This document shows positions 44,311 to 53,581 of a stretch of DNA of 64,000 bases, one piece after another. A model generated the notes under the pieces. The model was not told the origin of the DNA. It saw only the letters and a program-made list of their open reading frames with translations, and searched no databases. Made by a program: the position numbers and the translations under genes. The DNA is from Populus alba. Lineage: Eukaryota; Streptophyta; Magnoliopsida; Malpighiales; Salicaceae. Numbering within the stretch: the stretch's first letter is position 1; every line of letters begins with the position of its first letter. The stretch spans positions 372,001-436,000 of the forward strand of contig NC_133298.1 in NCBI RefSeq assembly GCF_005239225.2. The letters run 5' to 3'.

Positions 44311-44518
44311 GGTAAATTCTTGTATAAAGTATAATATTTAATTTATTTTCTCTTTTCACTTTTCATTTTATCTAACTTTTGTTTTCTTTTTTTTGTTTTG
44401 TTTCTTTTTCTTCTATTCTCTTTTCTTCCTTTTATTGTCTTTTTACACGTGCATGAGAGTTTGGTCACGTACATTAAGTGGTCGACTTTGTAAGGTATCC
44501 TCATCATTTTTAGAAAAT

Positions 44519-46330
44519 ATGGCCGAAGAAGATAATCAATCGCTTCATCATGAGAATAATGAGAATAACCGTATGAGAACACTTAGAGACCACATGAATC
44601 CCACAAGAACAAGTGCACCCTCATGCATAGTTTTCCCTCCTGATGCATCTCATTTTAATTTTAAGCCAGGCATTATTCAACTTTTACCATCTTTTCATGG
44701 CTTAGACTTAGAAAATCCATACTTGCATTTAAGGGAATTTGAGGAGGTCTGTAATACCTATAATGACTCAAATTGTAGCATGAACACCATTCGATTAAAG
44801 CTTTTTCCTTTTTCATTAAAAGATAAAGCTAAAACATGGCTACAAAATTTGAGACCAGGATCCATTCGTGCTTGGGATGAAATGCAACAACAATTTTTAA
44901 AGAAGTTTTTTCCGTCTCACAGAACAAACTCTTTCAAAAGACAAATCATCACTTTCACTCAAAAACCAGGAGAAACATTTTACCAATGTTGGGATAGGTA
45001 TCGAGATTTGCTTAATACTTGCCCTTATCATGGTTTTGAAACATGGAGATTGGTTTCACATTTTTATGAAGGTTTAACACCTAGAGATAGGCAAATGGTT
45101 GAATTGATGTGCAATGGAACTTTCGAAGATAAAGACCCTAATGAAGCAATGGAGTACCTAGACTTGCTAGCCGAAAATGCTCAAAATTGGGACACCACAG
45201 GTACTTATGAGGCACCAAGTAAAACTCAACCTCATACATCTAGTGGAGGTATGCACAACCTTAGGGAAGATCATGACCTCCAAGCCAAGTTTGCATCTTT
45301 AGCTAGAAAAGTCGAAGCACTTGAATTGAAAAAAAGTGGTCAATTAAAATCTGTTCAAGACATTGTGTATCAAATATGTGAAACCAAGGAACACTCAACA
45401 AATGATTGTCCAACTTTGCCTTCTTTTAAGGAATGCCTCCATGAACAAGCCCATGCTTTAAACAGTTTCCAAAGACCCAACCATAACCCATACTCACAAA
45501 CGTATAACCCTGGTTGGAGAAATCACCCAAATTTTAGTTGGAAGAGTGATAGTAATAATGCACAAACTTCACAGCCACCATTTCAAGCACACCATAATTT
45601 CCAAAATTCTCATGAATATGTACCTCCTTATGCTCCACCTCCTAGAAGAAATTTTGAGGAAACATTGCATGCATTCATTGAAAAGCAAGAGGCAATCAAC
45701 ACTCAACTTGCTCAAGGCATGACAGATTTTAAAGATACTCTTGCAAAGTTAACATCTGCTCTCAGTTTTCAAGAGAAAGGTAAGTTTCCATCTCAACCAC
45801 AACAAAATCCAAAGGGGCAATACAAGGCAAATGCGAGTAGTTCTGGAAGCCAACACATGGATCAAGTCAAATCAGTCATCACTCTTCGTAGTGGTAAGGT
45901 TATTGAAAAACCCATTCTTGAACCTTGTGAGAAAGATGATGAGTCTATCTCTGAGGGTAAGGAATGGGTTGAACCTGAACATTACAAAGAGAAGGCTGAT
46001 TCCCCGCCAGCACTTCCATTTCCTCATGCCATGACCAAACAAAGGAAAGTCAATCACAACTCTGAAATCTTTGAAACTTTCAAACAGGTAAGGATCAATA
46101 TACCTTTGTTGGATGCTATTAAACAGGTTCCTTCCTATGCTAAATTTTTGAAAGATTTGTGCACTGTGAAGAGAAAACTGAATGTGAAAAAGAAAGCCTT
46201 TTTAGCCGAACAAGTAAGTGCCATTCTTCAAAACAATAATGCTTTGAAATATAAAATTGAAAGAGCCTTACTTGCTTTATTGGAGAACATAAAATTGAAA
46301 GAGCCTTACTTGATCTTGGAGCTAGTGTGA
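44519..46330 (+). CDS. Athila-type gag protein, mostly open
   Basis: From the ATG at 44519 (MAEEDNQSL) it encodes about 603 residues. It contains a retrotransposon gag domain (FHGLDLENPYLHLREFEEV, KLFPFSLKDKAKTWL, FLKKFFP, FYEGL), a knuckle-like ICETKEHSTNDCP whose first Cys appears to be missing, and the YNPGWRNHPNFSW region typical of Athila gag. The last about 30 codons are rearranged: a 24-bp segment around AAATTGAAAGAGCCTTACTT is repeated at about 46252 and 46288. The protease motif DLGASVN is in another frame here, so gag and protease are not fused. Confidence 0.88.
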   Translation: MAEEDNQSLHHENNENNRMRTLRDHMNPTRTSAPSCIVFPPDASHFNFKPGIIQLLPSFHGLDLENPYLHLREFEEVCNTYNDSNCSMNTIRLKLFPFSLKDKAKTWLQNLRPGSIRAWDEMQQQFLKKFFPSHRTNSFKRQIITFTQKPGETFYQCWDRYRDLLNTCPYHGFETWRLVSHFYEGLTPRDRQMVELMCNGTFEDKDPNEAMEYLDLLAENAQNWDTTGTYEAPSKTQPHTSSGGMHNLREDHDLQAKFASLARKVEALELKKSGQLKSVQDIVYQICETKEHSTNDCPTLPSFKECLHEQAHALNSFQRPNHNPYSQTYNPGWRNHPNFSWKSDSNNAQTSQPPFQAHHNFQNSHEYVPPYAPPPRRNFEETLHAFIEKQEAINTQLAQGMTDFKDTLAKLTSALSFQEKGKFPSQPQQNPKGQYKANASSSGSQHMDQVKSVITLRSGKVIEKPILEPCEKDDESISEGKEWVEPEHYKEKADSPPALPFPHAMTKQRKVNHNSEIFETFKQVRINIPLLDAIKQVPSYAKFLKDLCTVKRKLNVKKKAFLAEQVSAILQNNNALKYKIERALLALLENIKLKEPYLILELV

Positions 46331-47352
46331 ATTTACTTCCATATTCAGTTTTTCAGAGTCTCAATCTAGGTGAGTTAAAACCAACTTTTGTAACTCTTTT
46401 ACTTGTCGATAGATCTGTAAAAGTGCCTAGAGGAATAATTGAAGATGTGTTAGTACAAGTCGATAAATTCATTTATCCTGTGGATTTTATTGTCTTGGAC
46501 ATGCAACCTGTTGAAGCATGTAATTCATTTCCTATTATTTTAGGACGTTCGTTTCTTGCAACTTCTAATGCATTGATTAATTGTAGGAATGGACTAATGA
46601 AGCTATCATTTGGAAACATGACATTGGAGATGAATATTTTCAACATTTGCAAGCAACCTGGAGATGATAATGATTTACAAGAAGTAGATCTTATTGAAGA
46701 ATTAGTTCATGATCAACTTGAATCTACTTTGAGTAAAATTGAGTTGGATAAATCTGAAGATTTGCAAATGATTTATTCTCAGGAAGAAATCGAGGAGAAA
46801 AAAGGCACAAAAAATGTTGATACGGATCATTTGTCAAGATTGATAATAGATTTGATATCTGACATCACACCAATCGATGATTACTTTCCTGAAGAATCCT
46901 TACTTTCTCATAGTTCAATGCCTTGGTTTGCTAAAAATATCAATTTTCTTGCAACAGGAGATTTGCCAACTCACTGGAGTACCGAAGACAAAGGAAAGAT
47001 TTTGAATGAAGTGAAGAACTTTTATTTGGATGACCCTTACTTATTCAAAAATTGTCCTGATCAAATATTTCAAAGATGCATTCCCGACAATGAGGTAAGT
47101 AGTGTCATTAAACTTTGTCATTCTGAGGCATGTGGGAGTCATTTCTCATCAAAAAGGACAACTGTAAAAATCTTACAATCTGGATTCTATTGGCCCACCA
47201 TGTTCAAAGACACACATGTGTTCTGCAAAGCTTGTGAAAATTGTCAAAAGTCAGGATTTATTTCAAAACATAAGGAATCTTTAGATAATCTTCTATTGAC
47301 TTTTGCAACATATCCTGGTGGCAATGTGCGTTGTGCATTTCATGACTTATGA
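46300..47352 (+). pseudogene. Athila-type protease joined to integrase zinc-binding end; RT/RNase H deleted
   Basis: The frame reads DLGASVNLLPYS (protease active-site region, about 46305), then [17 protein letters not shown] and FPIILGRSFLAT. After GTKNVD it passes directly to DHLSRL, the end of an RNase H/linker region, so RT and most of RNase H are gone. Next come FFPEESLL-like linker and an integrase HHCC finger (CHSEACGSH ... CKACENC). After CENCQK it is fused to KESLDNLLLTF..., the tail of the small ORF seen intact at 57138-57602, so the integrase core is also gone. Open to the stop at 47350-47352. Confidence 0.85.
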
Positions 47353-47562
47353 CCCAATTTTCATAAAGAACATGCTTGACTTAGTCTTGGGAATCTGACT
47401 AAAAAAGACCCTATTTGCCAGTTTTTAAGAAAACTGGATGGGAAGCCTATCCCCGACCTATAGAGGGCGTTTAAGCCGTTCTTGGACGTAAAACCAAGGA
47501 AAGATGTGAGCCACAATCACAACTACCTGTACATACATGCTTTTTCAAAATAAATAATTAAT

Positions 47563-47607
<45 letters not shown>

Positions 47608-47734
47608 GAGACTACAACTAGCCTACATATAGGTGGTATGATTGCATTTTCACTTTTTCATCTATAAATTCTTCTCTTCCTTCCCTTCATTTCTACTCAT
47701 CCCAGACATTCATCAAATATAGAAGTGTGTAGAA
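47353..47734 (+). other. Leader of the captured LOG ORF
   Basis: It is homologous to 56816-57137 (inverted). It contains a GA dinucleotide run (47565-47602) that is much shorter in the other copy, and a TATA-like CTATAAATTC about 70 bases before the LOG start codon. This may be a host 5'UTR or promoter piece captured with the gene. Confidence 0.6.
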
Positions 47735-48367
47735 ATGGCAGGTTCCTCAAGTCATCACATAAGAAATATTTGTGTTTTCGGTGGATCCAGCCTTGGGAAA
47801 GAAAAAGAGTTTTTAGAATCAGCAAATCATCTTGGTCAAGTACTAGCTGAGAGAAAGATTCATTTAGTGTATGGGGGAGACAGCCTTGGGTTAATGGGAG
47901 GTGTTTCAATGGCTGCATTTTTAGGAGGCAGACAAGTTTTAGGGGTTGTCCCCAAAGCTTTGACAAATGGGGACATCATTGGAAAAACAATTGGAGACGA
48001 ATTACAGGTCCCAACAATGTCTGATCGACTGAACGCCATGTTTAGCCATGCTGATGCCTTCATTGCCTTACCAGGTGGTCTGGGCACATTGGAAGAGATC
48101 TTTCATATTTCATCTTGGGCCCAACTGCACATTCACCATAAACCTATAGGTTTGTTAAATGTTAATGGTTTTTATGATAAGTTGTTGTCCTTCCTTGATC
48201 AAGCTGTGGAACAGGAATTTCTAACATCTTCAGCACGACAAATCATAATCTCTGCTGCTACTGCTGAACAATTGATTGACCAACTACAATCTTTCATCCC
48301 TGTCATTGATCCTTGCATGAGTCGCCTAGATTGGTCAGCTAAGGAAAGCCGTAAAAGCTTAGATTAG
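47735..48367 (+). CDS. LOG-like cytokinin riboside 5'-monophosphate phosphoribohydrolase inside a retrotransposon (copy 1)
   Basis: A 210-residue intronless ORF of the LOG family. LOG enzymes release active cytokinin base from cytokinin riboside monophosphate in the cytosol. Visible features: ICVFGGSS near residue 13; VYGGDSLGLMGG at 45-56, where the usual Gly is Asp49; R98 and E121 at the positions given for catalytic residues in LOG proteins; LPGGLGTLEEIF at 112-123; and WAQL.IH.KPIGLLNV. Length fits the family. One base fewer in an A run near the 3' end than in copy 2 ends the protein seven residues early. It lies sense within the element between the integrase remnant and the 3' LTR. Function is not shown; Asp49 may impair it. 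Confidence 0.9.
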   Translation: MAGSSSHHIRNICVFGGSSLGKEKEFLESANHLGQVLAERKIHLVYGGDSLGLMGGVSMAAFLGGRQVLGVVPKALTNGDIIGKTIGDELQVPTMSDRLNAMFSHADAFIALPGGLGTLEEIFHISSWAQLHIHHKPIGLLNVNGFYDKLLSFLDQAVEQEFLTSSARQIIISAATAEQLIDQLQSFIPVIDPCMSRLDWSAKESRKSLD

Positions 48368-49489
48368 ATTTGAGCCTTCATCTGTGAAACCTTGTGTCTT
48401 TTGGTTTTATTAATAGCATATTATTTTGTTTTGTTACTTCTTATATTATTTTGTTTTGTTACATCTTATATTTGTTTAAAAAACCATCTGGCAAAGCTGT
48501 TATTACTAGGATGGCAGAGTAAAGAGGAATTATTCTTGAGACACATCTTAGTAAAAATTTTCTAATGGTTATTTGCAATATTCATAACAAGACCTATTAG
48601 AATACTTCTTGAAATATTCAGGTTTACAAACTCTCGCATTGTTATCACTTAATTTTGCTCCTATACTCATTTAACAAGTATTATTAAACCTTCATTTTCA
48701 CACACACACTTTAACATATGATTTTGGGTTGCACATTGGATTATTACATTATTTATGTTCTTTTGTTGAAGGTAACAACTAAGGGTAAGGGATAGTATAT
48801 AATTTGCAAAAAAATAAAAAATAAAAAAATGATGATAATATTGATGATAATAAAAACGTAGATAAGTTTGGTTTCGTAGCCTCCCTAACCTAAACAATTA
48901 AGCCCGAAGGGGTGTTTTAATACCTAATACCCTAAAGTCAACTGACTTGGGAGCTATTGGCCCAAAGCTTGTTACATGGGTTAAGGAGAAAAGCTTAAGG
49001 GAATCAAACGTTGCACTATCTACGTATCAGTATCTACAACCCGAGTTGTTAAGCTCGTAGGGGTGTTTCAACACCTAATGCCCTAAGACCAACTGGTCTG
49101 GGAGTCATTAGCCTAAAACTCGTTACATGGGTTAAAGATACATTGTGTTTTAAGTTTTATGTGTATATAAATAAAAAAAATTAAAAAAAAGATAAAAAAA
49201 AGTAATAAATAATAATCCCAACCCAAGAAAGTTTACCTTAAACATTTGAACATAATATTGTTTTCTTCCAACAAAAGCCCCATCATCTATGTTTTCATAT
49301 ATTGAGCACATAAAAAGAAGGTTTATTAATATCTAGTTTAAGAACTATGAAGCAGTAATATAAATTTAATGAGAGTTTGTTTATCTGGATAGATTAATAG
49401 AAGTTGAATGATGAATGCCTTGCTTTGTGATACTTGCAAATTGTTTCTCTATTTTAACGCTTTAGATTACTAGGGACTAGTAATAAGCT
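48368..49489 (+). other. 3' untranslated region of Athila-LOG-1
   Basis: The first about 500 bp are homologous to 55560-56160 (inverted), continuing from the LOG ORF. About 48900-49140 holds two copies of a segment with GGGGTGTTT.AA.ACCTAAT.CCCTAA. No further open frame is credible. Confidence 0.65.
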
Positions 49490-49501
49490 GGTTGGGGGGT
49501 G
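49490..49501 (+). other. Polypurine tract of Athila-LOG-1
   Basis: GGTTGGGGGGTG abuts the 3' LTR start TGATTAG at 49502. G-rich tracts of this kind precede the 3' LTR in Athila elements. Confidence 0.7.
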
Positions 49502-50494
49502 TGATTAGTACTTAAAAGTGCATGTTTATCAAGGTTTTATATCATCATTTTGCACTTGAAGTATCAATAACTCCTTAACTAAAGCATGTTTTATAATAAC
49601 AAGTTTGATACTATAAGATACCTTAATTTATGGTAAATGCTCATCTTAAATGCAGGCCTATCACATAAATAAAAGGATTGATTGATGAGTTTAAGTATTG
49701 AAAGTGAAAGGACAAAGAGATGGCCAAACTTAGAAAAGAAGATAAGGATTGTCACCAAGTCAAGATGTGGCCACCCACTCATCAATTAATTAACAAATCA
49801 ATAGTTCCAAATTTTGGCCTATAAAAGGAGGCACTTACCATGTATTGAGGCATCTTGGTTTCCAGATCAAGATCATGCTCTTGCTTTCTCTCTTTGTATT
49901 GCTTATGTTTTGCTTTCATTAATATCAAGTTTATGCACTTCATTTCCTTTCCTTTACTTAGTTAACTTCTTTCTCATTTATGTTCTTATCTTGTTCATTT
50001 ATGTTTCTTTCTTTCATTATGTTTGGCTAAGTTAATTATGTCAAGGTGAAAAGGGTACACTAATGGTGTAAGAATAAGTATAATATAAACTTAACATGGA
50101 CCTTAATGTTGGATACTAACATGTTTTATATTTGTTATCTTGTTCACTTTTAATACTTTGCTTGTTAAATGGTTAATCTAGATTTATGTTGTATACACTT
50201 GGTACAACAAATACTTGGCACTTTCATAGCCCATACTGTATGGTATAACCGACGCCTGAGCTATGAAAGGAACTTGATTTGTTGTTAACATAAGTTATAA
50301 TCATGTTAACAATTTATAATCTAATTGGAACCTCCTTTATGTGTGGTTTCCAATTGAGTAATAAGAGTTTATACTATACTTGTTTGAAATACCATTAGTG
50401 GATCCTCTAACCTTGACATTTGTTTTTATCGTTGTTTAATCTTTACGTTAATCTTTCATCTCAAAGTTCTTATTAATTTCTTCATCTTCTGCTT

Positions 50495-50541
<47 letters not shown>

Positions 50542-50673
50542 TACATTCTGTTTATATTATACAATATATATCTTTGATCTTTTCATAAACTCAGTATATA
50601 GGCTGGAAACCTGTGACCCGATCTTTTAGATCATTCTCAGGTATAACAACGCCACGTACTGAGTATAATAATT

Positions 50674-50706
<33 letters not shown>

Positions 50707-50836
50707 ATTGTTGTTGTCTTGCTATTTATAATTTATACAATTAACCTCTCTGTGGTTCGACCCCGGTCTTGCCGGGTTATTTATTACTTCAACACTCCTG
50801 CACTTGGGAAAAGACATCAAGCTTTTGGTCGTGTTA
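49502..50836 (+). repeat. 3' LTR of Athila-LOG-1 (1335 bp)
   Basis: It matches the 5' LTR closely apart from two deletions (about 353 and about 60 bp) and a few substitutions. It ends GGTCGTGTTA and is followed by ATAAT. Confidence 0.93.
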
Positions 50837-50841
50837 ATAAT

Positions 50842-51164
50842 CAAGAAGATACTCCAACGGCTATTACACTCCAGAATGGCAACAACCATAATCAAGAAGA
50901 TACTCCAACGATTACTACACTCCAGAATGACAACAAATCAGAGACAAATCAACCTCCATAATTATGATGATCTTGTAACTATAGAAACAATTGTAACTAT
51001 AGAAACAAAGACAACTATAGAAAGTCAATAGTTACTCTGTTCCTTATTTATATATATTTAAATACAACACATAGTTGATTGTAGTGTGCTTACGCCCTAT
51101 TTTTAATATTAACAGAAGAAGAGAATTCTTTCAATAACATCTCCGCTGCTTTTGTTCTCTTCCT
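50842..51164 (+). repeat. 3' LTR of Copia-4, second part
   Basis: It resumes the LTR at CAAGAAGATACTCC and is collinear with 39560-39885. It stops about 17 bp short of the expected LTR end, at TTCTCTTCCT, where it joins unrelated inverted sequence. Confidence 0.9.
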
Positions 51165-51303
51165 ATGATCAGGAGGTGCAGAGCTCAAGGAATCATGACT
51201 GAGAACGGGTGTAATCTTCTATGCTGAGTCATTGTCTACATGATCACTAGAGGTGTGGATTGTTTGCTGATCCTGTGATGTTGCTGCTGTATTATTGCTA
51301 ATA
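51165..51303 (-). mobile_element. Inverted pol-like fragment and inverted LTR start at the right end of Copia-4
   Basis: On the minus strand 51264-51303 reads TATTAGCAATAATACAGCAG..., the first 40 bases of the Copia-4 LTR. The adjoining 51165-51263 translates on the minus strand into a Ser/His-rich stretch (THT-like SSDHVDNDSA, then KITPVLSHDSL) that resembles the linker between integrase and RT of copia elements. The target duplication GGGAT follows at 51304. Confidence 0.75.
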
Positions 51304-51308
51304 GGGAT

Positions 51309-52070
51309 TGAGCTTCAAGGCTAGCCCTTGACCCAATCACTCTTTAAACTCATGTTTGGTTTAGCAAACAATTAGAAAGCCCCATAGATACATCATCACA
51401 AATTCAAAACTTAAAAATAATTTATTTTAATTAGGGTGTTTTAGGTATTAAATTTTTGGACATAGTGTGATTCAGTGATGTGGAGATTCAATGCAAGAAA
51501 GGGAGAGGGAAGCGGAGATATACCACGGTGGCTGTTGTCACTGCCACACCAACACAGAACCACCACAACAACAGTCGAATCACAGCCTTGAACCAGCCTC
51601 CGAGCAGCCCTCCCCACTTTTGTTTTCCCGTAAACAATTTTGTTTCAATCCCTTTCTTTTCCTACTACTGTCACCTCCACATCACTTAAAGAGTGCTACA
51701 ATAATCACTTGAGTATTATTTATTTTGCTAGAATAGTTACTAGTTGAGGATCACCAATGCTCTTATCATTCTTGCTTGCTATGATAACTAAGAATTTGGT
51801 TTGCTAGTATTTATACGTCTAAGAATCAAAAAATTTGAGTTTTTTTTAATGCAAGCTAATTCGTTGGGTCTTACACTACAGTTTTTTTTTAATTATATAA
51901 CAATCAAATAATTTTCACCTATTAGAATACAAACTTATTTTACTAAAAAATGCTACTGATACTCAACCTCTAAATTATACCTATCTGTGTAATTTTTTTC
52001 TATTTTATTCTCCTTATTTTCATACTCCATCTTTTACACTTCGTCCACTCGTCGTTTTCTCGGCGGTACC
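51309..52070. other. Intergenic DNA, no gene supported
   Basis: This is the original right flank of Copia-4. Overlapping frames at 51480-51712 have no family features. The rest is A/T-rich. Confidence 0.5.
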
Positions 52071-52371
52071 CTTTATGTCAAAGAACCATCTCAACCCAAT
52101 AGCTTAAGCTGTTGGGTGAGGCCCTAGGATATGATTTATATTATTCTCTAACATACCCCCTCAAGTGAAAGCCCTCTGGGCTTGAAACTTGCATAGACCC
52201 ACATTATCTTGTGCTTAATTTTTATCAAATAAATAGGGATGGTGAGATTCGAACTCGTGACCGCTTGGTCATCAAGGCTCTGATACCATGTCAAAGAACC
52301 ATCTCAACCCAATAGCTTAAGCTGTTGGGTGAGGTCCTAGGATATGATTTATATTATTCTCTAACACTTTG
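52071..52371 (-). mobile_element. SMART/TRIM-type miniature LTR retrotransposon (291 bp)
   Basis: Two 78-bp LTRs (52076-52153 and 52289-52366) begin TGTCAAAG and end CTCTAACA and differ by one base. The interior is only 135 bp. On the minus strand the primer site TGGTATCAGAGC adjoins the right LTR, and a purine tract (TTGAGGGGGTA) adjoins the left LTR. The flanks CTTTA (52071-52075) and CTTTG (52367-52371) form an imperfect target duplication. The size and layout match the SMART class of minimal LTR elements. It has no coding capacity and must be copied by other elements. Confidence 0.9.
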
Positions 52372-53249
52372 CAATGAAACCCCATTAATTCACTGCAGTC
52401 TAAAACAAAAATCAAATGTGACTCGACCGTCAAGTAGTCAATGGACCTTCCATTTTATTAAAACTTTTTTTCTTCTACTTACAGTTACATGTGATGTTAC
52501 TATTCTACAAAAATCTTATAAACTTATTGTTGATTATAACTAGACTTATTTGACAGTGTTTTAATTTTTTAGAAGCAAACAATCCTTTTTATTTAATTTT
52601 TTAGTTCAATTGGCCAATAGAATTCACATGCCATTATCCTTTTGCAGTTACTGAACTTGTGGAAGGGAGCTCATCTAGGAGGATAGTAGAATTAATCTGC
52701 AGAATTAACAAGGTAGTTACAATTTGAGAACAACGGTTTTGAAGTTCCATAACATGCAAATGACCCTTGTTTAATTTGAAGAACATAGAACAAAATGTCC
52801 CTCTTCGATCCCCTATTTGTTGATTCCAGGCATTGAGCAAAAAACAATTAAGATGCAAAGTTGGTAAAAAAATCACCCACCTCCAAATTTTCTATATGAC
52901 ATTGCCGCCTCTCTCCTCTCTCTTTCTCTCCATGTGTTTATAGCCACCACCACCTCATCTACACCCAACACCATTGCAACCTCATCTTCTCACCAGTAAT
53001 GTTGTTACCCAATTTCGGACCCCCACGTGCTGGAGAGGGTGTATACCTCTTTTGAACAGAGTATAGGAGTTTAGCTCATGTTCGCTAAAAACATTTTGAC
53101 GTACACCTTTAATAGGTCCTAGGGATCATTGTTCTTAGAGCAGATTCTCAGTCAAATTTGGATGCTCAACATTGTCGGATCAAGAACCTTTTTGACCAAC
53201 TAGATTACTGCCAGATTTTGTTTCTCTAAAACGATTTTATCTCACTTCG
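52372..53249. other. Intergenic DNA; right end is part of a tandem repeat
   Basis: No gene is seen. From about 53010 the sequence resembles 55180-55320 (GATTACTG.CAG, TTTTATCTCACTTCGAC) and so belongs to the repeat interrupted by the solo LTR. Confidence 0.5.
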
Positions 53250-53254
53250 ACTCC

Positions 53255-53373
53255 TGACACGACCAAAAGCTTGATGTCTTTTCCCAAGTGCAGGAGTGTC
53301 AAAGTAATAAATAACCCGACAAGACCGGGGTCGAACCACAGAGAGGTTAATTGTATAAATTATAAATAACAAG

Positions 53374-53405
<32 letters not shown>

Positions 53406-53549
53406 AACAATAATAATAATTATTATACTCAGTACGTGGCGTTGTTATACCTGAGAATGATCTAAAGATCGGGTCACAGGTTTCCAGCCTATATACTGAG
53501 TTTATGAAAAGATCAAATATATATATTATATAATATAAATAGAATGTAA

Positions 53550-53581
<32 letters not shown>

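Larger units (their letters stand above)
42535..50841 (+). mobile_element. Athila-like gypsy element carrying a LOG-family ORF (Athila-LOG-1)
   Basis: LTRs 42540-44286 and 49502-50836 start TGATTAGTACTT and end GGTCGTGTAA/GGTCGTGTTA. The related solo LTR at 53255 keeps the canonical CA end. The target duplication ATAAT lies at 42535-42539 and 50837-50841. The primer site TGGCGCCGTTGCCGGGGA and the gag type are Athila-like. The interior encodes gag, protease, the zinc-binding end of integrase, then an intronless LOG-like ORF. RT, RNase H and integrase core are absent, so the element is non-autonomous. Confidence 0.95.
39407..51308 (+). mobile_element. Rearranged Ty1/copia element, hosting a nested Athila-like element (Copia-4)
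   Basis: The left boundary is LTR start TATTAGCAATAA at 39412 preceded by GGGAT (39407-39411). The right boundary is the same LTR start in inverted orientation (51264-51303) followed by GGGAT (51304-51308). Inside are a 5' LTR, primer site, gag, protease, a truncated integrase fused to RNase H (RT deleted), a 3' LTR split by the element at 42535-50841, and about 100 bp of inverted pol-like sequence. Excluding the nested element it is about 3.6 kb. Confidence 0.85.

Noticed and set aside
10226..51308. Endogenous pararetrovirus or viral integration
   Set aside because: All reverse-transcriptase-related sequence has copia or Athila domain order with LTRs, primer sites and target duplications; no movement or coat protein signatures are present.
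51480..51712. Two overlapping 69-73 codon frames
   Set aside because: No family features; they overlap each other in different frames in an unremarkable intergenic region.
52243..52260. tRNA gene suggested by a TTCGAA-type motif
   Set aside because: Only a B-box-like stretch is present inside the miniature LTR element; no acceptor or anticodon arms can be folded.
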